Shown: positions 34,331-48,140, counted from the stretch's first letter. The stretch is 64,000 nucleotides of DNA from Euptelea pleiosperma (GCA_035048495.1 CM068553.1:14509190-14573189), one strand, 5' to 3'. Program-made: numbers and translations. Notes: generated by a model not told the origin, from the sequence alone.

Positions 34331-36235
34331 ACATGAAAATAACCATGGATCAGTATACTAAGTATATTCGTAAATCCATTGCCCTTTGCTGGGCATTTAT
34401 TTCTTAAAACTAAGGCCAGCTAAGGTCAAAGGGCACCCACCCAAACGTTATTTTATTCAGCTAGGCGATGGGCTCTCCTGCACAGCTATTTCATTCCCTC
34501 CTGTAATTTTCAAGATTTGAACCGTTAGGGTTAGCTCAGTATCTGGTCAAAGTCAACATATTTAAGAGCCCCATTGCTAGAAACCGTTGGATTAAGATCA
34601 GATGGGTTGTTGTTAACACATAACCTTCTTTCTTTCTTTCTTTTTCCTTTTTTTTTTTTCAAATAAATGAGCTAAAAAGTGTCTCATTTGTTGGTCCCTC
34701 GAGCCTGGTCCTTTTGAAAAATGGGTAGCTTTATAGTAGTTACCCCACTTACCAGTTTTTTGAATATGAAACGGCTAACCAACGGCTCTTTTAGTGGGAC
34801 CCCACACACTATATTAAAGTTTCCGTATGTTTTTTACGAACCAAAAAATGTGTCCCCATTTTAAAATTTAACCCCATTTCCCTCTTTTTAAGGGTCTGTT
34901 TGGAAATCTCATGTTTTCAAACATAATTGGTCTGTAAGGGCTGTTTTAATCCCATTTCCCTCTTTTTAAGGGCCTGTTTTAAAAGGCAAAATCTGAAAAA
35001 TGGGGGTCCAAAAAACTGGCCCCATAATGTTACCAAACACAACCCAAAAGGACCAAACATGGAATGACCATGGCCCCATTTTTTGGATTTTCAAACGGGC
35101 TCTTATCTCCCATATCTATTTTTATATCAAAATGCCATAATAGGTTGTAAATTGGCAAAACCTTATAGCATGATAACGTGTTGCAAATACACCGTAGTTA
35201 CGTAGGGACCCACCATTTGATGGATCCAAAGCGGAAAAATTGACCCGGTTGAATTATTTGTAACCAATTAACTATTGCATTAATTTGGATGGTTTTGACA
35301 TATTTGGCAAAGGAAAATGATAGCATTGTCCGTATTATGAGGTAATCAGGTCGGTTTCAGGACCGGAGATCGACCATTGAACCCCTGCATGTGCGACATG
35401 CACACGGATATTGGTTGATAAACTGTCATTAGGTCAAGATCCAAACGGGTCATCAAATCTGAGAGGTGGTTAACCGGGTCAATCTGGTTCAACCGGCAAA
35501 CCGCGAACCATGATTTCTATAAATAATAAAAGTCTGGTTCATTATGTACCCGGACCAGTTGGATCTACCGGTCCCACGAACCATGGCATTATAAATACTG
35601 CAAATTACCTAACTATATTATTCGAGTCACATGCTCTGTGCCAGCTACGAGTCAAAACTACCGAGCATTTCCTCCCACTGATTTAAGCTCTTACTGTACA
35701 AATGTAGGTAATTTTTCAGATAAAGAGGCCGAGTCGAGCCGGGTCGGGCGGGCAACCTATTTCAACTGTAAAGATATATAAAAAACAATTGGTTTTAATG
35801 ATTTAATCGTTGTGGGTCAAATGGTTTTCCGATTTAACCCGTTAATGCAAGATGTTTTAATGGGTCGATATTCACCCGGCCCAGTTCACCGACTCAATGG
35901 TTAAACCCGATGATCCGATCCGCTTCCAGAACACTGAGTGGGGGTTATACATTTGAAATTCAAAATGGAAATATCGTGATATTTTTTTCCTCAATAGGAC
36001 AATAATTGACAATTCAATATGTTAAAAGTTACACCACTTTCCCTCATGTGTCTGTTCTTAACACCATACAACAGGGGGTATGGACCATTCATCCTTCCAC
36101 TACCCAACTTGCCAATCCTAACCATTTGATAATTTGACTTTTTTCTTTGTTAGTAATTGTCACGTGATCCGACGGCTTGGAGTTTCCTACACGACATTGT
36201 TAGTGACTGATGAAGCATGAATACAATACAAGGGG
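34331..36235. other. Intergenic, repeats only (copy 2)
   Basis: Matches 4798-6700. No gene recognised. Confidence 0.5.
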
Positions 36236-36245
36236 TAAATCTTTG

Positions 36246-36953
36246 ACGACGGACGTCCATCATCAAGGTTGATGATAGATCTCAATATGAGTCATGTGGT
36301 TCACTCTTAGAGACCACCGACAGTCTGATTCGTCATTTCTAACCTTTGGATCTGAGTACCTCAAATAATGTTAGATCTCCACGGTTGAAAATAAACCATG
36401 AAAAAGACTCCATCCAACGGTTACAAATCACTAATCAGATTAGTTTTGATCTGTAGATCCACCTAGGGATGTGCCAAACATCTATACGGTCATCTCTCAG
36501 AGTATACCACGTGGCTTATTCGTCCGTCATCAAAAATTTATCTACATGCAAATGAAACAAAAAGAGAAGATTGTATTGAATGAAACAATAAGCTTTTTAA
36601 GACATTGCAGTCTTTAAATAAATCTTTGATGATGAACTGCAGTATGAGCCACGTGGTACATTTGTAAAGACCAATGACTGTATTGATGTGTAGTCCACTC
36701 CCAGGTGGACCTACAGACCAAAACTCAGCTTTATTGGTACTTTCTAAGCGTTTGCATTGGAGTTTTCTTTTCATTAGTTTATTTTTAACCGTGGGATTCG
36801 AGCAATATTTGGATACTCAGATCCAAAGGTCAGGATGATTTTTTGTCTGTAGGTCCACTGTCCACCTGGAGATGGGTTAAACATCCACACAATCGGTGGT
36901 CTCTAAGAGTGTGCCACGTGGTTGGTATTGTTGTCGATCAGGAGATTTGATGA
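36246..36953. mobile_element. Two family-B MITEs upstream of F-box copy 2
   Basis: Counterparts of 6713-6990 (36246-36523) and 7083-7420 (36616-36953). The G-box nearest the gene is at 36914-36921. Most substitutions between the two large copies in this part fall within these MITEs. Confidence 0.75.
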
Positions 36954-37233
36954 CGACTATTTTAATCTTACCAACCATTTTAATCTGCTACCGTTACGTA
37001 CGATCAAATCAGCTTTTCAGAGATCGAAGAGAAGAGAGAAGAAACATCCAAATTTTAAACCGAAGGACACATTTGTAATTATCTCACACAAAAAGTCTAA
37101 TTTTACAATCATTTCAACAAATAAATCTTGAAAATTAAAGACCCCACACATCAGAAATCCGTTTGAGAAAAACTAGAGAGAAGCAACGAGAGACTCAGAG
37201 GGAGGGAGAGAGAAAGAGAGAGAGAGAGAGGCG

Positions 37234-37338
37234 ATGCAGCGAAGAAGTAGAAGTAGAAGCAGAGAAGAATCATCCAACGTTCGATCCGAAACCCTAACCC
37301 TAACCCTAAATGCCCTACTCACCAGAGAGAAACCCTAG
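37234..37338 (+). CDS. Upstream ORF overlapping the start of F-box copy 2
   Basis: Same 34-codon frame as 7701-7805, beginning MQRRSRSRS and ending inside the main coding sequence in another frame. The GA run and telo-box flank it as in copy 1. Confidence 0.35.
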   Translation: MQRRSRSRSREESSNVRSETLTLTLNALLTREKP

Positions 37339-39634
37339 ACCGCAATTGAAGAGGCCTCCGAGCTGGCCAGACCTCTGGTTCAAAGGAAAAGCTCTCAAGC
37401 ATGTGGTTTTCAAGATGCAGCTCGATTCTCTCACCACCGCAACACCAGAGAAGAGACCAACACCAGCACCCCAACAGAAAGAAACCATAACCCTAGATGA
37501 TTCTCCGGGGACCAACCTGACTTCTCTCTTATCTGACGAGCTTCTTCTTCGGATCTTCTCCAAGCTCCCAGACTCGCAACGAAACCCTAATTCGCTCGTA
37601 TGCAAGCGATGGATGATTCTGCAAGGTCGTCTGGTTCGCTCCGTCAAGCTCCTCGACTGGTTTTTTCTCGAATCAGGTCGGCTTCTTTCTCGGTTCCCTA
37701 ATCTCACTGACGTTGATCTCGTTCGCGCCTGTATTGAGTCGCCGAAGAATTCCGGAATCTTGTTGACTAATCGTTTAATCACGCTTCATCTCGATTCTGA
37801 TTACTTGGTGGGTCCCTTTATCCGTGAGGACAATTTGCTGCCGTTGGATTCGATTGATCGAGGTCTACGAATTCTCGCCCGTGGATGCCCTAATTTACGG
37901 AAACTTGTTCTCATTGCTGCTACGGAGAAGGGGCTTTCGAGTGTCGCCGAAGAGTGTCCGACGTTGCAGGAATTGGAGCTGCACCGGTGCACGGATCTCT
38001 CCTTACGTGGGATATCTGCTTGCCAGAATTTACAGATCTTGAAATTGGTTGGCATTGTTGATGGATTTTACGGTACAGTGATTTCGGATATTGGATTGAC
38101 GATCTTGGCGCACGGATGTAAACGGCTGGTAAAGCTCGAGTTGAGCGGGTGCGAGGGTAGTTATGATGGGATTAGAGCAATTGGCCAATGCTGCCACATG
38201 CTGGAGGAGCTCACACTTTGCAACCACATGATGGATGAGGGGTGGATGGCTGGGTTGTCATTCTGTGGAAATTTGAAGACTTTGAAGCTTCAGTCATGCA
38301 AGAGGATCGATCTAAATCCTGGGCCAGTCGAGCATTTGGGGTCTTGCCCAACTCTTGAAGGGTTGCATCTGCAGCGGTGCCAATTGCGCAATAAGCAGAG
38401 TATGGCTGCATTGTTTCAGGTGTGCAGCGCTGTTAGGGAGATTGTTTTTCAGGACTGTTGGGGATTGGACAATGAAATTTTTGGCGTTGCAAGTACTTGC
38501 AGGTATCGGTCTTTTTCTTTCCTTTGATAAGCCGATACTGCCTACAAGCTTTTGCATTTATGGATAGAAGAATGATTTGAATGTACTTTAGCTCTACAGC
38601 TGAAACAAAAAAAGCATGGTAGGTGTTAAGAATCATAATCTTAGTGTGTAGTTTGATTTTTTTATCTTTCACAATACTTGTAATGATTCTCATGTGTATT
38701 ACAAGTTGGAAGAATTTCGATGATGGTTGGGTCATTTTGTTTATGTTTCAGTAGCTTAGTGACTGGAAGTTCCTTCTTTCAAGGATTGTAAAACATTACC
38801 ATAAAATTACATGAAGAAGGGATCGCTCATGTTAAATGCTGAATGATCAATCACATCCGTCAGAAACGATATATAAATACCCTCAAAGTTATGTATTTTA
38901 AGTGATTGAGAGACGGAACTACAATATAAATGACTTTTGGGAACCATGAGATCCTCATACTCGACAGTTAAGAATTCTGTAGAACTGTGGTGATGGAAGT
39001 AGATGTTAGCATCATAGTTTTGTCCCTTGTAGTAGCTCGACAGCTATAACTTTATTGAACTATATCAAAAGATGGAAAAGTATGCTCCTTAACTGAATAA
39101 TTTGTCACGGCTTTATTGTTTTTAATGTTTTCATTCTAAATTACCATGACTTAGAAGAGTTTAACTGTGAGGACAGAGAACTCTTCATATTCATAGTTTT
39201 TCTTGATTTGGCTGACGATCTTACCTTTTTACATTTATAATCATACAAAGTTTAGCCGTGACTGACACAAGCAACAAGTTTTTATAATAAATCAGAAAGA
39301 AAGTGACATTATGGAATTCAATAATTTAGTATTGGAAGTTTTAATGGGTGATTATTTTCTTCACAGGAGGGTAAAGATTATATCCTTGGAAGGATGCTCG
39401 TTGCTAACAACAGAAGGTCTTGAGTCAGTAATTCTTTCTTGGGTGGAACTTCAAAGGCTTAGAGTAGTCTCATGTAACAATATAAGGGACAGTGAAGTCA
39501 CTCCTGCATTATCAAGTTTGTTTTCTGTCCTTAAAGAGTTGAAATGGCGACCAGATTCCAGATCTGTTCTCTCATCAAGTCTTGCAGGGACTGGAGTGGG
39601 AAAGAAAGGTGGTAGATTTTTTAAGAGGGTTTGA
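37310..39634 (+). CDS. F-box/LRR protein (At5g07670/At5g51370-like), copy 2, two exons
   Basis: Coding sequence 37310-38502 joined to 39367-39634 (486 codons plus stop), with the same splice sites as copy 1. It has PSWPDLWFK near the N-terminus, an F-box at about 71-113, RNI-type leucine-rich repeats to about 461, and the tail [11 protein letters not shown]. The only protein change from copy 1 that I see is one extra Lys (TPEKRPTP at about 46-53) in the variable linker before the F-box. The protein is expected to work as a substrate receptor of an SCF ubiquitin ligase. The coding part is thus practically unchanged while the flanks carry SNPs and indels. This copy sits in continuous sequence and is the more trustworthy one. 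Confidence 0.92.
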
Positions 39635-39746
39635 GGAATCACTCCTGCATTATCAAGTTTATTTTCTATCCTTAAAGAGTTGAAATGGCAACCAGATTCC
39701 AGATCTGTTCTTTCATCAAGTCTTGCAGGGACTGGAGTGGGAAAGG
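39498..39746. repeat. 141-bp tandem duplication across the F-box stop codon, copy 2
   Basis: Units begin at 39498 and 39639. Same arrangement as 9955-10203. Confidence 0.95.
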
Positions 39747-42700
39747 TTGTAGATGCTGAGGACCTGAGCTTCTGTTTAATGTACATTCAGATTATTCATA
39801 CAGCGACTGCAAAGGTCTTGTACCGATACAACACTATCAATACGCTGTAATCATTCTCTTATCCATCTCAGATGGTTAACATTATCGTTAACAGAGGATG
39901 ATTCACCCTTTTTAGCTTACAGTGGGCCAGCCAAGGGAGCTAATCATATCAAGCGTGTCAATCACTCTTCACCCATTAATGCATGTGGAGTAACTTGTTC
40001 GCCGAGAATTAGTCCAGCTCAAGATTATCCATTGTTGTATTAACTCTTAGCTCTCTCTTATAGTCAGTTCTACTTTTACGATGTTAGGAATGTCAATCCC
40101 TTGTTTATTGAGTAGTTGAACCAAGTAACTGCAAGGGATTAATATAATTGGTTATCTTATATCACACTTCTGTGTTATTCATTTTCGGTAGTTAGTTTTT
40201 TGCATATTTTGGATAGGTGGCTGGTGGCAAGCCAAATATGTATGGATGAATATATCATATTGTTGGGCCATGACAAAGATCAGCCACTTCTTCTGCACTG
40301 CATCCTAACGAACAATCTGCAATTAGTTTTTGAAGGATGAAGTTCCATTGTGTTCTGATGCAACTGCCACTGCCACTGCCAGATCAGGTAGGGTGGTTTG
40401 TTACTTGTTTGTTGATTTTGTAAGTGCCCCAGAGTCCCAAACTGTTGCATAAATTTGGCTGACCTGGTTAATTTTTCACATTATGTACCAATATTTGGTT
40501 AGGGTACCTTCGAGATAAGAATTATGTAATTTTTATTTATTGCAGTAAGGAACATTTCTATTTTATTAAGGAAATACATTGAATTGTTATAACTTATCAA
40601 AAAAAAAAACACTTAATTGTTATAGAAGGAAGATTTGTTTTGTTTTTGTTTTATGATTCTGTTTTAAGTGCTCAATAAAGCTGTCCCCAATTTTCTTTTT
40701 TTCTCACTTCTTATTTGTCAATTACTTCTAATGAAAACAAGCAGAAAGAAATTCCTAGGGAAGTTGGATACTCCCAATTATGGAAAATGGTAGACTATTC
40801 CCTTTATAAAATGTTCCAATTTCAACTCCACCCCATACCTCACATAATCAGCTGGTACTGTGTTTGCCTCTCTCTGCACATAGGATATCTCCAGTAACAC
40901 CACCTAAACCGAGAATGCAATGGTTAGAAAGGAAAACAAAATATTCTGATGCCAGGGTATTTGGCTTTGTGTGGGTCACCTCGACCTCACAAGCCGAGCC
41001 GCTTGTTTTCTGGCTTTGCCCTTAATAAAACTTATACTTCTCAAAAAAAGGGGGGGCGGGAGGTATATTGCATTCAGGGTCCTTCAAACCACATGGAAGG
41101 TCTGACAGAGTGCTGAACGTTTCTTTTTTAATGTATACATCTATGAAACATGTTTTGACAAAATTAATGTTAACCACACCAAACTGGCCCCATAAGACCT
41201 TGCAATTAGACCATTTACACAATGGATCACATTCCAAGTGATTTAGTGGGTCACCTATCATTTCCATCAAAATTAAGCTTCCAAACTCCATCCAAGATGG
41301 AAGCTACTCATATGGAGGCTTTCTCTACCTCGGGGGTAACCATCACCAACATCTCTTTCAGTTGAGCAGATCTGAATAACAAACACCACAGAGAACCAAG
41401 GGAGTTATACTTCTCTTTCAGTTCTGTCTATCATAAGTCACACCATAACATTATGGAGGCTTTCTCTACCTCTGGGGTAACCATCACCAACATCTCTTTC
41501 AGTTGAGCAGATCTGAATAACAAACACCACAGAGAACCAAGGGAGTTATACTTCTCTTTCAGTTCTGTCTATCATAAGTCACACCATAACATTAAAGCCT
41601 CACCCAACCACCCTAATATATGATTCTTTCTTTCAATACTCCCGAGCTATTCATATCTACAGAAGGGAAAACAGGGGCCTAATTAATATCTTGAAGGCAC
41701 AACTAGATTTCCAACTCTAATGAGCTAGTTATCATAACTTCACAAGATGGATCAATATATTTAAGTTCTCGCTGCAGTTAATTCAGATCTTTTGCCCTGA
41801 AGGCCCTAATAATGAAGTGTAGGATTTCAAGAGGAGGCTTCGCTCATATGAAGGATGGCCTGGATTACAGGAGTTAAAACAGGTCCCTGACCACTCTAAG
41901 CATTGAGTGCAATAACTAAGCCTTTTTAGATAAGTTAGTTGACCCTCTCTGCCCTTTCTACCACCATCTCTGTTGATACCATTTAGTTTTAGGGACTCCA
42001 ATTAACTGGAGGGTTGGAACACTGCTGCAAGGTCTGGATAGAGTTCAGTAAAGTTCATGGGCTCTCTCCAAGCAAAGTCATAAATCATAATGTATTTTGT
42101 TGGGCTTCCAGGAATGTGGAATGTCTTTGGTTGCTTGATGCCTTTGATGATATCATCAAGTTGGGGCAAGTTGGTGGCTTTTCTATTATTATACTCGTAG
42201 ATTTGCCAATGATTTAGGCTATTGGTTGGCCAAAATTGGTTTAACTACACAAGCATTGTATGTGGAGAACTCTATTTTTTCTAACTAAAACTTTGATTAC
42301 TTGTCAATGAAGTCATGTCCAATCTTTTCACGTCTGCCAACAATCTTTGTGTGATTTGAAGCATTTTGTACCTGTGCTTATATTCTTTGACGGAACTAAG
42401 ATTTCTAATTGCAAAAATCCACTATTATGTCATGCAACACCGGTCAAGAGTTGGAGTTGACTGATTCTGCACTTTGCAATGGAGTTCTCTGCTATCGGTT
42501 TGGTAAGCATATTCATAAATGAATTATAAAAAAAAAGGCATATTCATAAACTGGTTTTTAGGCAGTGAGCAGGTGGCTTTCATTTAACTTGGCCTTACCA
42601 GGAAGTTGTCTCCCAAGTATTCAAAAGTATCTTTCAATTGCCTGTTCTGGTAATGATTGATTTGGCTTTGTAACTTACAGACCTTTTCCTTGGGTGTTTC

Positions 42701-43296
42701 ATTGTGGTGACACAAGTTTCATTAGTTTTTGGTAGACTTGGAGCCTTGTTGATTTTATCATTAGGTTCCATTGATAGGTGGTTGCCTGATTGATTTGCTA
42801 ATAGATTACATTCAGCAGTGGTTTACTTAAGCTTTAGTTTATTGCTCTTAGAAAACTTGTTAGGATCTAGGATGAACTGGCTTAGCGTTTGTAATGGACC
42901 CTAAAATATTGGTTTCTGCAAGATCGTTTTATTTATTGATCCTCTTATAAATGCTATAATTAATCATTATAATATATGACTGCGTTATTTCTTAGTGTTA
43001 ACCAGACAAAAGGTAACTGCAACCTTTTAAAAGAATGATCTCATTTGGGGAAGTCAAGGGACAGTTTCATATCTTCTTGTTCAATGCCCTTTGTCTCAGC
43101 AAGTTATCTTTTCGTGCTGGTTGTTTGATCAAGTATAAGTTCCGCAAAGATGGAATTGGAGATTTTTAAGAATTACGTAAGTGAAGCTTTTGTTATCTTC
43201 TTCAGATTTGGTGTATTTTCAGTACTCGTGGCTCAGAAGAGTCATCTTATTTGAAGGTAAACAGGTGGAGGTTGTACTGATGGTACAAATAGCGAT
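39747..43296. other. Downstream region of F-box copy 2, no gene recognised
   Basis: Matches 10204-13751, including the second 141-bp tandem pair (about 41312-41594). Confidence 0.5.
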
Positions 43297-45107
43297 GGGT
43301 TCGCTCAGAGTACTAGGTATATACTTGTCTGAAGTTTATGGAGCTTGCCTCTTCCTGTCTCTGCAAGTTAATTGTTGATGGCAACTGTATGAGAACTCTG
43401 ATCGAGCCAGCTTTGCAGGAATTTATTGAGTATGTGGATCTCCTTTGGGTTCATTTCCTTAAAAGATATCAAATTTGAAGGTGGGATCATGCAGTCATCA
43501 TCCTCCCAAGAATTTTGATTGTAGGGGTTTCCCTTTAATACTTAACATATAGAGTTGACATAGTTATCATATTTTCTATATTCTTAGCCGAAGGGACTCT
43601 TTTCCATCTTTATTCTAATGTTGAAATTTCCACTTCGTGTAGGGATTTGTTGAAGGTCCTGCAGTAGCGGCTTATGTTCGATCAAATTGTTTGTGTTAGC
43701 CATGCTTTCTCTCCTCAGTTTCTTTTTTGGTAGCTCCCAAATATTTTCTCTCTTTGGTTCATGTCCTGCCTTACACAATTTGGCTCAAAGGTAGCCCCCA
43801 TGTATATTAGGAGGGGTCTTTGCAAAGAAGTATTCCAGGCACTGAATTGGGAAGACAGAAATTGATGATTACCCAACGAAAGACAGCTTTTAGCCAATAC
43901 ACGTTTCAGATGAAGAAATTAAGATGGTGGAAGGCTTGCAAATGATTGTAAACACGTTCATGATGCTCAACAATCTGATTCATTTACCAAGTCTTCCTAA
44001 ATTACATATTCAAGTCTATCCAATCCATCTGAGAGTCAAGGGGCAGCCCGGTCCAAACTTGGCCAGGCTGAGAAACTAATATGGGAAACAATTGGAAGAA
44101 TGGTGGAAAAGAGTTGTCTTACAACATTTATGATGGCAGACATCTTGATAAAAGAACCGAATGCAAGAAATGGGAACAGAAAGATAGGTATTTTTGGGGG
44201 ATATTGATTTCCCATGACTATGACCCAAGAATTCTATTTGTTAGGGGATACTGATTTCCCATAACTATGATCCCAGAATTCTATGAACATGCCTACCACA
44301 TTTTAGTGTCTTACTGTCCGTGTTATTCCACAATTACTACATGTCTGCAAAATAAAACCAGCATTTAACACGAACTGTTTCCATATAATTTGCTTATGAT
44401 TGTTCATGGATTCCAATAGCTGTAGGGGTTCACCTCCTATTCATCTGACAACCTATGATCGACCATGCAAAGGGTGATTTTAATGATCTATTCTCTGAAT
44501 CCCCCACAAGAAGCAGCAGTGACCGAAGGGGTGTTCTGTCTATTCTGAAGAGAAGATCCCCCTTCTCTAACTTGTTATCGGTAAACTTTTAATACTCTGC
44601 CATTATCAATATTTGCATGCAATTTCAAGCTGTCTACTAGGTCTTTGCAGGAAACCTGAACGACTCGAATGGATATCAGATTGGACAAATCCGTATGTCG
44701 GATTTTGAAGACTGATGTCGATTGATTCAGGAGATGCTAGTACAGTTCTCTTAGCAGCTGGATCAGGTGAAGAAGACGGGGATCGGCAATCATTGCTTGT
44801 CTATATTACTCGAAATATAGATTTCCTTATTAATTCAGAGGTTTGATCCATGTAGACGGGTCTACAAGCAGCAGTGTTCATGCTGGAGTTGATGTCTCAT
44901 CTTTTGACGGGTCCCATCTAAGGATTTTCCATGCCAAAAACATCAACTGATCAGATGGCCATAACCAGCCGATCATTTACTTGTACTGATACTGGCTTTG
45001 GAGATCTCTCTGTTTTTGAGTGTTAGAATTTCATCACATTGTTATCTCTGTTACCAAATATGTCCTTTTTCAAAAAAAAAAAATTGCTGCAGTCTAGGAG
45101 TGCACGT
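43297..45107. other. Single-copy region following the duplication, no gene recognised
   Basis: This is what copy 1 lacks because of the gap. A short imperfect tandem pair, 'gggggatattgatttcccatgactatgacccaagaattcta', sits at about 44197-44282. No protein family is recognised in any frame. Confidence 0.5.
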
Positions 45108-45297
45108 GGGGTTGAACGAGTAAAACTTCTATCACAGCAGCCTGCAAATCGCACAATCACAAACCAATGAGTTCTCGGCACGTGTAGAAGTGCTTTTGCA
45201 ATGTACCCATGTGCTTTGCTTTGAGGTGTACGTGCCGAGAACTCATTGGCTTGTGATTGGCAGGCCGTTGTGACAGAAGTTTTACTCGGGTTGAACA
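45108..45297. mobile_element. 190-bp hairpin MITE
   Basis: The left arm gggttgaacgagtaaaactt..gttctcggcacgt (45108-45182) pairs with the right arm acgtgccgagaactcattgg..ttactcgggttgaac (45230-45297), about 85-90% complementary. The loop is about 47 bases. It is not related to families A-D. Confidence 0.8.
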
Positions 45298-45427
45298 TAA
45301 GGAGCAAGGTCCTGCCTCGCAGACAGATCTTAGCTAGGAGATCTAGTTGGCAAAATAGAAAATACTCGGACCACATTTTTTGGACGGTAAATAAGGGACC
45401 TGTATTGACGTCATAAAGCAACTCAAA

Positions 45428-46120
45428 GTGACTAGGGGCTGCCACGCGATGCATGTGCACCTTACGCATGGCACACATTTAGAGACCACTGGCTGCATAG
45501 ATGTTTTGCCCATCTCTAGGTAAACCTACTTACAAAAATTCATCCTGATTAGCAATTTCTATCTATTGGATTAGTCTTTTTTCATGGTTTGTTTTAACCG
45601 TAGGTACATGGACCTTGGACCATGTGATCATTACTCTTTTAACAATGGGTATGTGCAGTGCTTCTAATTAACTTTGTATTTTTTTTATTTTTTGACAACA
45701 ATGAGTTTTTTTATTTTTTTTGTAAGCAGCCAACAATAAGTTTTGACACCATTAATGATGGGTCATATTATGAGCCACGTGGCGCACTCTTAGAGACACT
45801 GACCGTACGGATTTTTTCACATCCCTTGTTGGATTTACATGTCAAAATTCATTCTTTTCCCATCCCTTGTTGGATTTACATATCAAAATTCATCTTGATT
45901 AGTAATTTATATCCGTTGGATTAGAGTCTTTTTCTTGATTTATTTTTAACCTTTGATTTCGATCATTATGATCGAAAGAGTAGAAATTACTAATCAGTGT
46001 TATTTTTGTTACCTAAGTCCGTCTAAGGATGGACAAAACGTCCATATGCTCAGTAGCCTCTAATAATGTGCCGAGGCTCACATTGTAGGTCCGTCGTCAA
46101 CTTTGATGATGGGCATTATC
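45428..46120. mobile_element. Two merged family-B MITEs
   Basis: 'tagagaccactggctgcatagatgttttgcccatctctaggt' at about 45480, and 'tgagccacgtggcgcactcttagaga' at about 45771 with its inverted partner near 46020-46080 ('gtccgtctaaggatggacaaaacgtcc'). One arm phrase, 'cccatcccttgttggatttaca', is tandemly repeated (45821 and 45860). Confidence 0.55.
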
Positions 46121-46446
46121 ATCTAAATTTTTCTAAGGATAGAGTTTACGTGCCACATCAGGATGCAATAATTGTTTGCACAAACAGTTGAATTGAAATG
46201 TGAAAGTGTTGAATGACTAGAGCACCCTTATAAAGGATTTTTTAATTTTTTTTTAACATTGAGCGAACTGCAAGGTGACGTGTGCTTTGATACAAAAAGA
46301 CTAAAAAGCCATTGCCAAGTGAATAAATTGAAGAAAAGAAAATAAGTAAAAATAAGGGCATTTGTGGGATATTGGGGTTTAATGTGAGGCACGCAAGAAG
46401 GGCCTTCGTCCATTAATAAGTAGAATAGATAATAATGCGGAAAAAG

Positions 46447-46822
46447 ATGTAACAAGGTATATACCTCACGTTTTTTGGCACGGGGAAGCACCTTTTTTGT
46501 TACTCATTGCTGCCATCTAGGCCCATTGACCGCATGGATGTTTAGCTCGCCCCTTGGTGGATATACGCACAAAAATTACCTTGATTGGTTCTCTCTAGCC
46601 ATTAGATTTTAGAACTTTTAAGGCGTGATTATAGCCGTTGGATTCAACCATTTATTTTTTAGTACGAAAACCAGCAGCTAAAATCATCAAACAAGTTGAT
46701 TTCGGTATGAATGTCTACTAAGGTGGTGGGATAAACATCCATGCGGTTAGTGGGCCCAGATGGCAGCCATGAGAAACAAAAATTGTAATTCCTCACGCCA
46801 AAATGCCTTTGGTATACCATGT
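46447..46822. mobile_element. Hairpin MITE (family D), second locus
   Basis: Its ends, ATGTAACAAGGTATATACCT and TACCATGTTACAACA, match 3448-3832. Inner arms 'gctgccatctaggcccattgaccgcatgg' and 'gttagtgggcccagatggcag' are inverted. Confidence 0.75.
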
Positions 46823-47689
46823 TACAACACCACCCATCTGGAAATTGTATATCGATATTCTGAGTGGTACTTTGCTGAGGGTGATGAATAGAACTTTGCT
46901 AACTGCCGCTGGTCAAAAAAGTTGCCAATTGCCCACAATATGATAGGACTATCAACGGATATTTGGCCAATCCCTACATGGACTTACAAGCCAAAAAGCA
47001 GCCTTGTTAGTGACTAGTAGGTGGCCCGTGCCAACGGCACTCTCCGACAAAGTGCCAAAATCGGGTGTGAGTAGCTTAGATCCACCATCTATTTGGGGTG
47101 ATAAGATCTCGGTCATCCTTTGTGAAGCCGATAAGAGGAGTATAAGTGGTGAGACAATTTCCATGTTAAATTAATCCAACCGTCTAAATTTTATTCTATA
47201 TAAGGGTTGATATGGGCCCTTGGATGTTTGAAGCCTATAAGAGGGGGAGACAACCGCTGTGTTTTGTTATATAGATAGGACTATCACCGGATATCATTCG
47301 AATCGGATGTAAGCATATCCGAATTCGAATCCGCAAAAAATATGTGGTATCCGAATCTTAGGCCCTGCTTGGTATCGCCGCAAATATTTGTTTGCAAACA
47401 TTTGCAACATGTTTTTTGCATTTCTAAGTGCTTGGTTGCACCCCCACAATTATTTACGTAGGAAAATATTTTCCGTGAGACCATATGTTTTACAATTTGA
47501 GCTGCTAATGTTTGCAGCCAGCCAAAAATTGCTGCAAACATTTACTTTTTGGCTTGAACTTCCTTGAAATATATATAATATTTGGCCCCTAGATGAAGAT
47601 TAAAATTCACTCACGGCTCATGATGACTGCCCACAATATGTGCTAGGTGGTACATGTTTAGAAGATGCTGATCGTATGGATGTTTGGTC

Positions 47690-48072
47690 CAAGTTTTAAA
47701 GGGGGCCATTATAATGGTATAACGGACTGGGGGCATTACCATTTTTCCGTTATAAGGAATTGTAACGCTCTGGGGTAAAAACGAAAAATAATGAGAAAAT
47801 AACATAAATAACAAAAAAAATGGCCGCTGAAATTCAAATTTTGAAATTTCAATTTTAATTTTCAAAAATAAAAAAATAATGAAAAATAACAAAAAATAAT
47901 GGAAATTAAGAAAAAATAACGTACGTTTTTTTCACAAAAAATATCCAGAAAATAACGGTCGTTATTTTCGTCAAATGGAAAAATAGCGGCCGTTATTTTT
48001 AAAACGTTTTAACGGTTCATAACATAACGGGGGAGGTCTGAATCCGTTATAACGGCCGTTTTTTAAACCATG
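47690..48072. mobile_element. hAT-type MITE (family C) nested in the family-B MITE
   Basis: It starts CAAGTTTTAAAGG and ends TTTAAACCATG, with AACGG/CCGTT inner inverted repeats. It is flanked by exact 8-bp repeats GTTTGGTC (47682-47689 and 48073-48080), as expected of hAT transposition. Confidence 0.85.
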
Positions 48073-48140
48073 GTTTGGTCAATCCCTAGATGGGCCTACA
48101 AACCAAAAATCAGCCTAATTAGTGATTTCAAATCTTTGGA

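Larger units (their letters stand above)
29534..43296. repeat. Large duplicated segment, copy 2
   Basis: This is the second copy of 1-13751, in direct orientation. Unlike copy 1 it has sequence on both sides: a SIRE-type element joins it on the left (LTR from 28130) and non-duplicated sequence continues after 43296. The homology seen here is bounded by the window edge and the gap of copy 1, not by a visible biological breakpoint. Confidence 0.97.
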
